From contig VHCJ01000003.1 in the NCBI GenBank assembly GCA_016871755.1, positions 1 to 64,000 on the forward strand: DNA of 64,000 nt, in the 5' to 3' direction. The position numbers and the translations under genes are program-made. Every line of letters starts with the position of its first letter. The first letter of the stretch is position 1. The DNA comes from Verrucomicrobiota bacterium. Its GTDB lineage: Bacteria > Verrucomicrobiota > Verrucomicrobiia > Opitutales > Opitutaceae. The notes beneath the pieces were generated by a model. That model had not been told where the DNA came from. It made no database searches and saw only the letters and a list, made by a program, of their open reading frames with translations. Shown here in pieces: positions 8,775 through 18,762 of this stretch.

Positions 8775-10755
8775 GCGGTCCGGCGGCGCGCCGCTTGTCC
8801 CACCACGTCTTCAGGATGTCGCGCGCGACCGGCCCCGCATAGCGCCCCCCGGCGAATTCCTCGCCCGGCGTGTCACCCTCGACCATGACGGCGAGGGCGA
8901 CCTCGGGGCGGTCGACGGGTGCGAAGCAGATGAACCAAGCCAGATTGCGGGTGCCCCCCGGCGTGGCGACCTGGGCGGTGCCGGTCTTGCCTGCGATGCG
9001 GAGATCGGGGATCCTGAGCGCGGGCGAGTTGAGGATGCGCGCGGTGCCGTGAGGCGAGATCACGCAGTCCTCCATGCCCCGCAGCAGGGCGGCGCGGGCG
9101 ACCGGGTTCAGGCCGATCGGGTCGGAACGGAGCGGAGCGCGCGCGGGATCGTGGAGCAGCGTCGGGCGGGTGCGCGTCTCGCCGCGTGCGACCGAGGCGG
9201 CGAAGCTCGCCATCTGGAGCGGCGTGACGAGGAGGAAGCCCTGACCGATGGAGAAGTTGGCGGTGTCGCCGTCGTACCAGCGCTCCTCGATCGCCTGCTG
9301 GTCGGGCGGCAGCTTGCGCTGCGCGATGAAGCGCCTCTTCCAGGCCGCGTCCGGCACGAGCATGCCCTTGGTCTCGAACGGCAGTTCGATGCCGGTCGGC
9401 TGGTCGAAGCCGAAGCGTCGAGCCTCCTCGGCGAGGCGCTCCGCGCCGAGCCGCAGACCCTGCGCGTAGAAATACACGTTGCAGGAAACCTCGATCGCTT
9501 GGGCGAGCCGGATCGGACCGTGGGCGTGGCCGTCGTGGCAGGGGAAGAGCCGGCGGCCGACGCGGTACACGCCTTCGCAGTTCACGGTGGCGTCCGGGTC
9601 AAGCGTGCCCGCCCGCAACCCGGCGATGGCGGTGAGGATCTTGAATGACGAACCCGGAGGATAGATGCCCTTGACCGAGCGGTTGTACCAGCCGCCGGCC
9701 GCATCAATCTGCTGGTACGCACCCGCCGCGATGCGGGGCGAGGTCGCGTTGAGGTCGAAGTCCGGCTTGGTCGCCAGCGCGAGCACCTCGCCGCTGGCGA
9801 CCTCCAGCATCACGGCGGAGGCGGGCAACTCGAGCTTGCCGAGGGCGGCCTCCGCGGAGAGTTGAAGATCGATGTCGAGGCTCGTGACCAGATCGCGTCC
9901 CTGGACCGGCAGGCGCCGGACGAGTGGGGGATTCACGCGGTAGCCGGCGGGATCGACGCGGTAGATGGTGCCGCCCGTCTCGCCCTGCAGGATTTCGTCG
10001 AAGTAGCGCTCCAGCCCGTCCCGGCCGATGGAGCCCTTCATCGCGAAGGTCTTCAACTCCTCGCCGGGGAGGCTGATGGTGGGGCTGTCCTCGAGGCTGG
10101 CGAGTCCGACGAAGCCGAGGGTGTGGGCGGCGGCGGACTGGAACGGGTAGTGGCGTGCCGTGGTTGTGTAGACCTGCAGCGCGGAGGTGACGGGCAACTG
10201 CTCAAGCAGGCGGGCGTACTCGTCGGGATGGAGATCGTCGACGAGGATGTAAGGCAGGAGGAGTTGCCGTCGGAAGTGGCGCGTCAAGGCCTGGCCGTCG
10301 AGCTTCTCGGCGCGTTCGAGCCGCCGGTTGACCTCGTCGAGGTAGCGCTGGACGACGGTGAACCGCGCGATTTGTTCCAGCTCTCCGGACGACGGCAGGT
10401 TGCGGTCGTCGGCCTCGCGGTAGGCGCGGCGGATGCGGAGGAACTCGGTCCGGAACTCGCCCCGGAGTTCGTCCAGGTTGAGGGTGACGGCGAAGCGCGG
10501 ACGGTTGCCGACGAGGAGACGGCCCTCGCGATCGTAGATGTTGCCGCGTGGTCCCGGAGTGAGCACGCGGCGCTGGTTCTGCACGCGCTCCAGATCGTGG
10601 TAGATGTCCGTCTTGATCAGTTGTTGATAGGCCAGTCCCGCGGTGACGCCGAGGCAGGCGAGCGCGAGGACGCCGTGGAAGACGAGGAGCCGCGGGTTGT
10701 AGCCGCGGTGGGTTTCGACCAGGCTGCCGGAGCGTTCGACGGACGAGGTGGGCAT
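8746..10755 (-). CDS. mrdA: Penicillin-binding protein 2, elongasome transpeptidase
   Basis: This 669-residue class B penicillin-binding protein crosslinks peptidoglycan in the periplasm during elongation. One N-terminal membrane helix at about residues 24-45 ([19 protein letters not shown]) is followed by the dimerization region with [15 protein letters not shown]. The transpeptidase domain has the active-site SSFK tetrad at about residue 368, SCN at about 425 and KTGTAQ at about 591. It is the last gene of mreB-mreC-mreD-mrdA, with 13 bases between it and mreD. That position identifies it as the elongation-specific enzyme rather than FtsI. Confidence 0.93.
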   Translation of the reverse strand: MPTSSVERSGSLVETHRGYNPRLLVFHGVLALACLGVTAGLAYQQLIKTDIYHDLERVQNQRRVLTPGPRGNIYDREGRLLVGNRPRFAVTLNLDELRGEFRTEFLRIRRAYREADDRNLPSSGELEQIARFTVVQRYLDEVNRRLERAEKLDGQALTRHFRRQLLLPYILVDDLHPDEYARLLEQLPVTSALQVYTTTARHYPFQSAAAHTLGFVGLASLEDSPTISLPGEELKTFAMKGSIGRDGLERYFDEILQGETGGTIYRVDPAGYRVNPPLVRRLPVQGRDLVTSLDIDLQLSAEAALGKLELPASAVMLEVASGEVLALATKPDFDLNATSPRIAAGAYQQIDAAGGWYNRSVKGIYPPGSSFKILTAIAGLRAGTLDPDATVNCEGVYRVGRRLFPCHDGHAHGPIRLAQAIEVSCNVYFYAQGLRLGAERLAEEARRFGFDQPTGIELPFETKGMLVPDAAWKRRFIAQRKLPPDQQAIEERWYDGDTANFSIGQGFLLVTPLQMASFAASVARGETRTRPTLLHDPARAPLRSDPIGLNPVARAALLRGMEDCVISPHGTARILNSPALRIPDLRIAGKTGTAQVATPGGTRNLAWFICFAPVDRPEVALAVMVEGDTPGEEFAGGRYAGPVARDILKTWWDKRRAAGPLSRATAIRP

Positions 10756-10768
10756 GGGCGGGTCCGTG

Positions 10769-11290
10769 TCAGCCGTGGGCGGCGGTCTCCGGCGACGTCG
10801 CGCACCCGCCCAGCCGCAGCGCCTGCGTCTGCAGGGCGAGGAACCACGGGGAAACCAGGGCGAGCACGATCTGGGACGCGATCAGGTCGCTGAAGACCCG
10901 GGAGGTCAGGCGATCCGCGTCGGGCAGGAGGCGCAGGGCTACCGCGCTGATCACCAGGAACAGCCCGAGGTTCGTGATGAGGATCACCATCACGGTGACG
11001 AGGCCCTCGTGCCGATTGAGCCGGTGCCGCACGTGCTGGATGAAGACGACGGCGGCCGCGAAGGCCAGCGCGTGGGTGCCGAACGGCAGCGGCGTGCCGA
11101 CGTCATGGAGGAACCCGGCGGCTAAGGCTCCCACCAGCGCCTCGCGCCGGTCGAAGGTGAGGGCGGAGAGTCCCACGAACAGACCGCCGAGGAACAGCGC
11201 GATTCCCCACGGGGTGAGTTCATGGTTGGCCTGCGAGACCAAGGCCCAGAGGAGGAACTGCGTGAGGAAGAAGACGACGGTGCGCCGCAT
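10769..11290 (-). CDS. mreD: Rod shape-determining protein MreD
   Basis: This is a 173-residue polytopic inner membrane protein with about five hydrophobic helices, for example FFLTQFLLWALVSQA, GIALFLGGLFVGLSAL, LVTVMVILITNLGLFLVI and LIASQIVLALVSPWFLAL. The sequence is poorly conserved, as usual for MreD, and the call rests on its place 12 bases after mreC and 13 bases before mrdA. In the elongasome MreD connects MreC to the membrane synthesis proteins. Confidence 0.85.
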   Translation of the reverse strand: MRRTVVFFLTQFLLWALVSQANHELTPWGIALFLGGLFVGLSALTFDRREALVGALAAGFLHDVGTPLPFGTHALAFAAAVVFIQHVRHRLNRHEGLVTVMVILITNLGLFLVISAVALRLLPDADRLTSRVFSDLIASQIVLALVSPWFLALQTQALRLGGCATSPETAAHG

Positions 11291-11302
11291 GGCTGGCTTC
11301 GT

Positions 11303-12133
11303 TCAGTCCCGGCGCTCGGGCACGAGGACAGTGACCTCGGTGAGTTCGGAGAGGCGGTTGTCGAGGCGCACCTCGCCCGTCTTGAACAGTCCGTCGGTGC
11401 TGGTCTCGAGGCGGACGATCTCGCCGATGAGCAGTCCGGCCGGGAAGACCCCGCCCAGGCCCGAGGTGACGATGCGCCGCGGGCTGAACTCGCTCGCGGA
11501 GGCGTCCGTGGGCACGTAGTCCACGATGCCGCGGGCGGGACCGAACGCGGGATTGTTCGCGCCCTGGAAGCTCAGTGGCCGCGTGTCGCCCTCAAGCGTG
11601 GCGGCGAGCCGGAGGGTGGGGCTGCTGATCAGGTCAACCACCGCGGTGTAGGCGTGGACCTCGGTGACCTTGCCCACGACGCCGCCGCCGAAGATGACGG
11701 GGGATCCGGGGACGATCCCATAGTTGCGGCCCTTGCGGACGGTGAGCCGCTGCCACCACGCGTTGAAGTCCCGGCGGGCGACCCGGGCCGGTTCGCTCCG
11801 GTAGCCCGGCAGGGTGGGCATGCGGAGCAGCGCCTCCAGCCGTGCGACCTCGCGACGCAGCGTCTCGGTCTGCTGCAGCGTGACCTCGTAGCTGGCGTTG
11901 AGCCGGGCGAGATCCCGTCCGGCGGCGATGAGATCGTGACTTGAGCGCGTGCGGAGCGACCAGAAATCCTGCAGGTCGCGCACGTGGGAGGCGGCGAGGT
12001 GGACGGGCGCCTGCAGCTCGAAGAAACTGATGCCGAGCGCCCGCTTGATCACGGTCGGCACGAGGAACCAGCCGGCGAGCAGGAGACCGAGAACGAGGAA
12101 GGGCCGGCTGGCGAGGAGGCGGCGGGGCGGCAC
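11303..12133 (-). CDS. mreC: Rod shape-determining protein MreC
   Basis: The protein has 276 residues with one N-terminal membrane helix (FLVLGLLLAGWFLVPTVI, residues 12-29), then a coiled coil at about 60-95 (ARLNASYEVTLQQTETLRREV) and a beta-rich periplasmic domain. The region VTLQQTETLRREVARLEALL and the later VIFGGGVVGKVTEVHAYTAV match the MreC coil and first beta domain. MreC scaffolds the elongasome and activates PBP2. It sits between mreB (76 bases upstream) and mreD (12 bases downstream). Confidence 0.9.
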   Translation of the reverse strand: MPPRRLLASRPFLVLGLLLAGWFLVPTVIKRALGISFFELQAPVHLAASHVRDLQDFWSLRTRSSHDLIAAGRDLARLNASYEVTLQQTETLRREVARLEALLRMPTLPGYRSEPARVARRDFNAWWQRLTVRKGRNYGIVPGSPVIFGGGVVGKVTEVHAYTAVVDLISSPTLRLAATLEGDTRPLSFQGANNPAFGPARGIVDYVPTDASASEFSPRRIVTSGLGGVFPAGLLIGEIVRLETSTDGLFKTGEVRLDNRLSELTEVTVLVPERRD

Positions 12134-12209
12134 GGGACGCGGGACCGGGTGGCGGGCGGTCTCGGGACGGTCGCGGGCCGGCCCGGCGCTTCGCCGTCCG
12201 CGGCGTGGT

Positions 12210-13223
<1,014 letters not shown>

Positions 13224-13257
13224 GGGACGTTCCGGGTCGAAGCAGCGTCGGAAGACA

Positions 13258-13285
13258 AGTCTTCGGGAGCCTCCGCCGCTGTCAA
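13258..13285 (-). promoter_or_regulatory. Candidate mreB promoter with overlapping dyad
   Basis: On the minus strand TTGACA (plus 13280-13285) is followed after 16 bases by AAGACT (plus 13258-13263), 35 bases before the mreB start. The -10-like element overlaps a perfect dyad, GAAGAC-AA-GTCTTC, at 13251-13264. The -35 is a full consensus match; the -10 match is only three of six. The dyad could be an operator or could pair in the mRNA leader. Confidence 0.4.
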
Positions 13286-13394
13286 CGGGCGAAAGATGCT
13301 TGGCAGGTGTTTTGCAGTAGGTTTTTGCGCCTCGCGAGGAACGGGGTTCGGGTCGCGACTCGACAGGCTGCGGGCGCGTGTGTTGGCTGGCGGC

Positions 13395-13877
13395 ATGCGG
13401 TGCGTCTTTCCAACTCATGTCACTCGTCCGGGGTTGCCGCATCCGGCGGCCGCCCGCCCTGCCTTGCGCCGTGCGTTCACGCTGCTCGAGGTGCTGGTGG
13501 TGCTGGCGATCATCGGCCTGCTGGTGGGCCTCGCGGTGAGCAACGTGACCGGCATCCTTGGCGGGAATCAGGTCAAGGTGACCCAGATGTTCGTCCAGAC
13601 GACGATGAAGACCCCGCTGACCGCGTATCGGCTCGACATGGGCGACTTTCCCTCGACCGCGGAGGGTCTGGCGGCGTTGGTGAACGCGCCGGCGAACAAG
13701 TCCGATCGCTGGGGTGGGCCCTACCTGGAGGTCAAGGGCGGCAAACTCCCGGTCGATCCGTGGCAGGAGCCCTATCAATACCGCTACCCGGCCGTGAAGA
13801 ACAAGATTGGGTATGATCTCTGGTCGAAGGGCCCCGACAAGGCGGACGGAACGGCCGACGACATTGGGAACTGGTGA
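13395..13877 (+). CDS. gspG: Type II secretion major pseudopilin GspG
   Basis: This 160-residue pseudopilin is the main subunit of the periplasmic type II secretion pseudopilus. The leader ends RRA before the mature start [20 protein letters not shown], with the invariant Glu at +5. The residue at -1 is Ala rather than the usual Gly. The C-terminal part has the GspG-specific features [29 protein letters not shown] and [20 protein letters not shown], which include calcium-binding acidic residues. The ATG at 13395 is divergent from mreB and opens the gspG-M operon. No prepilin peptidase is in the window. Confidence 0.92.
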   Translation: MRCVFPTHVTRPGLPHPAAARPALRRAFTLLEVLVVLAIIGLLVGLAVSNVTGILGGNQVKVTQMFVQTTMKTPLTAYRLDMGDFPSTAEGLAALVNAPANKSDRWGGPYLEVKGGKLPVDPWQEPYQYRYPAVKNKIGYDLWSKGPDKADGTADDIGNW

Positions 13878-13881
13878 GCGC

Positions 13882-14427
13882 ATGCGCTCGGCCGCGCGGC
13901 AGTCCCGATTGCCTTCGCGCCGGCGGCGGGCGTTCACGCTCCTTGAGATTCTGCTGGCGCTGGCGTTGCTCGGTCTGCTCGCCACGCTCCTCGTCGGGGG
14001 AGCAGGCCGGCTGCTGGAGGGGCGGGGACGCTCCGCCGAGGAGATCTTCTGGAAGGCGGCCACCGAGGCGCGGCGCTATGCGCTGCTGCGCGGGCAGGAC
14101 GTCCGGCTCGCCTATGATGGCGAGGCCAAGGCGTTCGTCGCCTCGACCCGCGAGGGGACGCAGCGCTTCCCGGTCCCGGTGAAGGGCGAACTGCTGATCG
14201 ACTTTCTCGGCGCCGGGACCTCGGGCGGGGCGACCGTTCTGATCGGCGGCTCGCTGATCGAGACGCAGCCGCTGCCGTTCGTGACGTTCTACGCCGACGG
14301 CACGTGTTCGGCTTTCCGCGTGCAACTGCGCCAAAGCCGCGCGGGCGAGCCGCGGTTCCTACAGATCGATCCATGGACCTGCGCCCCGGTGTTGTCAGGA
14401 GCGGCGTCGCCCGGGGGCCGGGGGTGA
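13882..14427 (+). CDS. gspH: Type II secretion minor pseudopilin GspH-like
   Basis: The protein has 181 residues with a basic leader and a prepilin helix, [20 protein letters not shown], that includes Glu+5. Like gspG, it has Ala at the cleavage -1 position (RRA). The remainder is a globular domain with [20 protein letters not shown], compatible with the GspH beta fold. It starts four bases after the gspG stop and is followed two bases later by the gspI-like gene. The letter H is assigned by position and fold type; identity to other GspH proteins cannot be measured here. Confidence 0.78.
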   Translation: MRSAARQSRLPSRRRRAFTLLEILLALALLGLLATLLVGGAGRLLEGRGRSAEEIFWKAATEARRYALLRGQDVRLAYDGEAKAFVASTREGTQRFPVPVKGELLIDFLGAGTSGGATVLIGGSLIETQPLPFVTFYADGTCSAFRVQLRQSRAGEPRFLQIDPWTCAPVLSGAASPGGRG

Positions 14428-14429
14428 GC

Positions 14430-14933
14430 ATGCGCGCGGTGTCTCCGATCGCCCGGCCTTCCTCCTCCCGCGGCTGCGGCGGGGACCGTGGTTTCACGCT
14501 GCTGGAGGTCCTGGCGGCGCTCGTGATCTTCGCCACGGCGGCGGCCGTGCTGGGCGGCGCCTACCTGAACGTGCTCAACGCCTATCAGGTCATGGCGCGC
14601 AGCGTGCGGCAGCAGGATGACCTGCGCTTTGCGCGCGAGCAGTTGCTGGCGGAGCCGGATCGGCGCAAGGCGGAGGAGGGGGGCGATTTCCGATCGAGCG
14701 AAGGGCGGCGGGTGGAATGGAGGGCGGAGATTGAACCGACCGAGTTGCCGGACCTGTTCACGGTCCGCTTCCGGTGCCGTCTCGAGGAGGCTCCTCCGGC
14801 GAAGGGGGGTGAGGTCGAGGAGGAATTCCGCCTCCTCCGGCCCACGTGGTCGGAGCCGGCCGAGCGGGACGAACGGCGCGCGGAAATGCGGAAGCGGATC
14901 GAGCGCATCGCGGAGGAACAACTGGCCCGATGA
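14430..14933 (+). CDS. gspI: Type II secretion minor pseudopilin GspI-like
   Basis: This 167-residue pseudopilin has a leader ending DRG before FTLLEVLAALVIFATAAAVL, so it has the canonical Gly at -1 and Glu at +5. The following helix contains Y-Q-V-M-A-R-S, and the C-terminal third is very rich in charged residues (ERDERRAEMRKRIERIAEEQ). The start at 14430 follows the previous stop by two bases. Its stop overlaps the start of the next gene in ATGA (14930-14933), showing tight coupling. The position in the operon suggests GspI, a partner in the pseudopilus tip. Confidence 0.78.
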   Translation: MRAVSPIARPSSSRGCGGDRGFTLLEVLAALVIFATAAAVLGGAYLNVLNAYQVMARSVRQQDDLRFAREQLLAEPDRRKAEEGGDFRSSEGRRVEWRAEIEPTELPDLFTVRFRCRLEEAPPAKGGEVEEEFRLLRPTWSEPAERDERRAEMRKRIERIAEEQLAR

Positions 14934-15613
14934 ACGCGCCCGCCCAGCGAGACATCTTTTCCGCCCGCCGATCGCGCGGATTCACCTTGCTGGAGATCCT
15001 CGTGGCGCTGGCCCTGGTGGGGCTCGTCCTTGTCGGGCTCAACACCTTCATCTTCTCGATGGGCGAACTGTGGGGACGACGGAGCGAGGTGCGCCTCTTT
15101 GACCAGCACGTCCGGGCGGTCTCGCGGTTCCTTGAGCGGGAGTTGCGGCGGGCGGTCTGGCCTCCGGAGTCGGCACCCGGCCAGCCCGGGATCGGCGTGC
15201 GCGAAGTGCGTCCCCGCAGCGGGTCCAGCGGGCCGCTGCTGCGCTTCGAACTCCGCGATGGCAGTCGCCTGATCGCGTGGCCGGGGCAACCTCTCCCGGA
15301 GGTGGTGTGCGCGCTGGCGGTGCGTGACGGCACCGGGCTCGTCCTCCTGTGGCAGTCGCGCCTCGAGACCCGGTTCGGCGACGATCCGCCGCGCGAGACG
15401 GTGATTTCTCCGCTGGTGACCGCGATCCAGTACGACTATTACGACGCGGAGTCCCGGGCGTGGCGGACTGAATCCTCGCCCCGCCGCAACCGTGAGAACG
15501 CAGACCAGTACGATGCGCCGCGCCGGGTGCGGCTCACCTTCAAGCACGGCGCGGCGACTCAGGAGACGGTGATCACGGTACCGTCGTCCGTGGAAGGCAT
15601 TCCCACCTACTGA
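14930..15613 (+). CDS. gspJ: Type II secretion minor pseudopilin GspJ-like
   Basis: The protein has 227 residues. The leader RRSRG precedes FTLLEILVALALVGLVLVGL with Glu+5. The globular part contains LFDQHVRAVSRFLERELRRA, a feature of GspJ-type minor pseudopilins, and later ITAIQYDYYDAESRAW-like strands (VTAIQYDYYDAESRAW). The start codon overlaps the gspI stop by four bases. In type II systems GspI-J-K form the pseudopilus tip; the order here is the usual one. Confidence 0.8.
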   Translation: MNAPAQRDIFSARRSRGFTLLEILVALALVGLVLVGLNTFIFSMGELWGRRSEVRLFDQHVRAVSRFLERELRRAVWPPESAPGQPGIGVREVRPRSGSSGPLLRFELRDGSRLIAWPGQPLPEVVCALAVRDGTGLVLLWQSRLETRFGDDPPRETVISPLVTAIQYDYYDAESRAWRTESSPRRNRENADQYDAPRRVRLTFKHGAATQETVITVPSSVEGIPTY

Positions 15614-15626
15614 AACGAGGCATCGC

Positions 15627-16784
15627 ATGCGTCCCGTTGCATCCCCCTCCTCCGTTTCGCGCTTCGCCCGGTGCCGTCCCGTGGGTTCCGTGACCGTCGT
15701 CGTGCTTGTGGCGCTGATGTTTGCGGCGACGGCGCTGGTGGTGTTCATGGAGAAGGCAGGCAACGACCTTTTGATGGAGACCCGGGAGGCGGACATTGCG
15801 CGACTGCGGCGGGAGGCGCAGTCGGCGCTGGAGACGACCTTGAGTGTGCTCGAGGAATTCCGGCAGGTGCAGGGTGCGCTGCGGAGTCCGGCGGAGGGGT
15901 GGGGTGATCCGCTGGAGTTCGCCGACTTCGCGCCCGCGCCCGGCACGAAGGTTCGGGTGCGTTTCGAGGACGAGAGCGGCAAGCTTTCCCTGCCGATGCT
16001 GGACGGCCCGGCGCTGGTGGAACTGTTCAAGAGCTGGGACGTGCGGGAAGCGGACGCGGAGCGGGTCACGGATGCGCTCCTTGGCTGGATGCAGCCGGAT
16101 TACGTGCCGAAGACGGCGGGGGCGCCGGAGGCGGATGACTACGATCGCGGCGACGTTCCCTATCAGCCCCCGGGACGCCCGCTGCGGTCGTTCTCGGAAC
16201 TGGCGGCGATTGCGGTGGCCCGCGACTTCTTCTACGACGAAGCCGGTCGGCGCAATGCGAACTGGCAGCGTTTCCGCGAGACCGTGTCGCTGTATCGCTA
16301 TCAGGCCCCCAACCTCAACGCGGCGGCGCCGGGGGCGTTGGCGGCCCGGAGCCGCCTTGACGCCGGACAGCAACGCCGCTTTGCCGACTACCTGGGCGGC
16401 AGCGGATCGTACGCGCGGCGCGGGCCGGGATTCTTCCGCACGATCGAGGAGGCGCAGGCGGTGGCGGGCGGCTCCGCCTCGCTGCAGGGCTGGAGCGTGG
16501 AGGTTCTTGCCCTCTGGGTCAGGGTGGAGGTGGAACGCGGCGGCACCCGGTATGAACTCGCCGCGCTCGTCGCCCCCCCCCGCGGGGCCGAACCCGTGCG
16601 CGCGGTCGAGGTCCGGAAGCGCAAGGGCGACCGCGCCGAACCGCCTCCGGAGGCTCCGCCATCGCAGAAGCCGTCGGCGGCCGATGCCGACCGCCGGAAA
16701 TCGCTGAACTACCCGTTTACGCTATTGGAAATGACGGAGAACGTGGTTTTGTCAGCCGCACACGCCCCGGACACCACGCTGTGA
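15627..16784 (+). CDS. gspK: Type II secretion minor pseudopilin GspK-like
   Basis: This 385-residue protein is the large tip pseudopilin. Its N-terminal helix is VGSVTVVVLVALMFAATALV, with no Glu at +5, as expected for GspK. The body has EADAERVTDALLGWMQPDY, similar to the alpha domain of GspK (a helix-hairpin-helix-like segment), and PLRSFSELAAIA, a common motif in the family. The end carries a proline- and charge-rich tail. It begins 13 bases after gspJ and overlaps the next start by four bases (GTGA). Confidence 0.82.
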   Translation: MRPVASPSSVSRFARCRPVGSVTVVVLVALMFAATALVVFMEKAGNDLLMETREADIARLRREAQSALETTLSVLEEFRQVQGALRSPAEGWGDPLEFADFAPAPGTKVRVRFEDESGKLSLPMLDGPALVELFKSWDVREADAERVTDALLGWMQPDYVPKTAGAPEADDYDRGDVPYQPPGRPLRSFSELAAIAVARDFFYDEAGRRNANWQRFRETVSLYRYQAPNLNAAAPGALAARSRLDAGQQRRFADYLGGSGSYARRGPGFFRTIEEAQAVAGGSASLQGWSVEVLALWVRVEVERGGTRYELAALVAPPRGAEPVRAVEVRKRKGDRAEPPPEAPPSQKPSAADADRRKSLNYPFTLLEMTENVVLSAAHAPDTTL

Positions 16785-17968
16785 GCCTCGCCCTCGAACC
16801 GACTTCCGCGACGCCCCCCGCGCCCGCCGCCCCCGCCGCGGCGGTGAGCCGGGTCGTGCTCCTCCCGGATGCGCGTTTCTTCGTGCGGGCGGTGCCGGTG
16901 AACGCCGCCGCGGGCGCCGCGGCGGTGGCCCGGGAGGTGGAACTCGCGCTGGAACTCCTCTCGCCGTTTCCGGTGGCGCAGTTGTTTTTTGGATACTGCT
17001 GGCACCCTGACTCGGCGTGTGCGCTGGTGTTCGCCGCCTTTCGCCGGCGCTTCACGGATGAGGAGCAGGCGCAGTGGGCCGAGGCGGACCGCGTGGTGCC
17101 GCACTTCGCGCTGGCGACCCGGCTCAACCCCGGCCCCGGGCACACGGTGCTGCTGGGTGACGGATCGGGACTGACGGCGGTTCACTGGGGCGAACCGGGA
17201 CCGGTGCCTTCGCGGGTGGCGACCGCGCCGGTGTCGGCGGACGCGATTGAAGACGACCGCCGGGCGGTCCGGACCGGTTTGCTGCGCGCGGTCGGATCAA
17301 CCGGGTCGGGCGTGACGGATCTTCCGGCACCGGTGCCGGTGGTGGCGGACGGGGATGAGCGCGAGGCTGGTTGGCTGGCGGGCGACCACCGCCTGAGCCT
17401 ACCGCTGACGGACGGCTCGGAATTGGACGTGCGGGACAAGGGGGAACTTGCCGCGCGGCGCGCCTCGCAACGACGGGCCGTGTTCCTGTGGCGCGGCTTC
17501 CTCGCCGGACTTGGCGCGCTGGCGCTGCTGGGGCTCGCCGAAGTCAGCTTGGTCGGCCTGAAAGCCTGGCAGGCCGGCCGCTTGGCCCGCCTCGAGGCGC
17601 AGCAACCCGCCGTCGACCGCATCATGTCCCAGCAGGCGCTTGCGACCCGCATCGAGGAACTCTCGACTAAGCGCCTTCGGCCCTTCGAGATGATTTCGCT
17701 GGTCACCGTGGCCGGTAATCCCGGCACCGCCAAGCCGGTGTCCGTCCAATTCATCCGGACGGCGACGAACGGACTGCACACCCTTGAAGTGGAGGCGCAG
17801 ACGAAGGTGGGCGGCGACCTCGCCCTCTATCAGGCCGCCCTGCGGGAAAACCCGGCGATCGCGTCGGTCGAGGCGGCGAAGCACGACCTGCGCGATGCGA
17901 CGACGACGTTCGTGCTCGTGATCACGTTCAAGCCGGAGGCGCTGGCGGCGCTGGGGAGGGCCCCATGA
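16781..17968 (+). CDS. Type II secretion inner membrane assembly protein, GspL-like
   Basis: The protein has 395 residues. A cytoplasmic N-terminal part of about 225 residues is followed by one membrane helix (FLWRGFLAGLGALALLGLAE, near residue 230-250) and a periplasmic domain with a coiled segment. This is the GspL/PilM-PilN layout, but the N-terminal half shows no clear actin-like motifs. The first 60 residues are rich in Ala and Pro. It starts with GTG at 16781, overlapping the gspK stop, and overlaps the next gene by four bases. In type II systems GspL binds the ATPase GspE; this role is inferred from operon position and topology. Confidence 0.65.
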   Translation: MSLALEPTSATPPAPAAPAAAVSRVVLLPDARFFVRAVPVNAAAGAAAVAREVELALELLSPFPVAQLFFGYCWHPDSACALVFAAFRRRFTDEEQAQWAEADRVVPHFALATRLNPGPGHTVLLGDGSGLTAVHWGEPGPVPSRVATAPVSADAIEDDRRAVRTGLLRAVGSTGSGVTDLPAPVPVVADGDEREAGWLAGDHRLSLPLTDGSELDVRDKGELAARRASQRRAVFLWRGFLAGLGALALLGLAEVSLVGLKAWQAGRLARLEAQQPAVDRIMSQQALATRIEELSTKRLRPFEMISLVTVAGNPGTAKPVSVQFIRTATNGLHTLEVEAQTKVGGDLALYQAALRENPAIASVEAAKHDLRDATTTFVLVITFKPEALAALGRAP

Positions 17969-18507
17969 TCCGTCGCTTCCGCAAAGCATTCATGGGCCGG
18001 TTGCTGCGGGAGCGGTTGCTCCTCGCCGCCTTCGTCGCGCTGGCCGTGGCGATCTGGGGCTCCGGTTTCCTCCGGCGTCTCGGCGGTGCAGTGGAGGAGC
18101 ATCGGCGCGTCTCGACCGACCTCTCCGTGCAGACGCAGTGGCTCGAACGCCGCGAGCGCATCGAAGCCTCGGCCAAATCCGCGATCGAACACCTTGAGCC
18201 CGCGAAGTCGCTCGATGCGGTCAAGCTCACGGCGGAAGTCTCGGACCTCGCCGCCGCCGCCGGGATCACCGGAAACCGACAGATCGATGCGGCCCGCTCC
18301 GAGCGGACCAACGAGTTTGCGCTCCATTCGATCGAGTTCCGCGCCCGGCGCGCGGACTACGCAAATCTGCAATCGTTTTACTTCAAGCTGACGGAGCGTG
18401 CGCCCTACATCGGTTTCGAGCAGTTTTCGCTGTCGACGGTCCCGAGCCGTCCGCAGGAACTGGAGGCGGTCTTCCGGATCACCTCGGTCGAGGCCCTGCG
18501 GAAGTGA
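17965..18507 (+). CDS. Type II secretion assembly protein, GspM/PilO-like
   Basis: This 180-residue protein has a basic N-terminus, one membrane helix (LLLAAFVALAVAIWGSGFL, about 17-35), a coiled coil and a small ferredoxin-like periplasmic domain (FALHSIEFRARRADYANLQSF region). The layout is that of GspM or PilO, partners of GspL. It starts in the ATGA overlap with the previous gene and is the last gene of the gsp plus-strand block; 255 bases follow before the next gene. Sequence conservation of this family is weak, so the name is by architecture and position. Confidence 0.65.
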   Translation: MIRRFRKAFMGRLLRERLLLAAFVALAVAIWGSGFLRRLGGAVEEHRRVSTDLSVQTQWLERRERIEASAKSAIEHLEPAKSLDAVKLTAEVSDLAAAAGITGNRQIDAARSERTNEFALHSIEFRARRADYANLQSFYFKLTERAPYIGFEQFSLSTVPSRPQELEAVFRITSVEALRK

Positions 18508-18762
18508 TCCCCCGCGCGGCCTGCGGTTCCGGTCCCGCGGCGCGTTCCTCGTCCGAACCGCCCGAAGTCACGGGCGAGATTCGCCGCGAGCGGTGTGGGA
18601 GAACCACGGCGGCATGCGTCGTGCCCCGCGAGCGTTGGGCCGCGCGGGCGTCTTGCCGCGCCGGCGGCGGTGGAGTGGGGTGGCGGCCGGGCATGAGGTG
18701 GATCCCCGTTGCGGGGTGGCTTGAGATTTAGCCCGGAGTGCCTTAGTTCGCAGAGATCCCGT

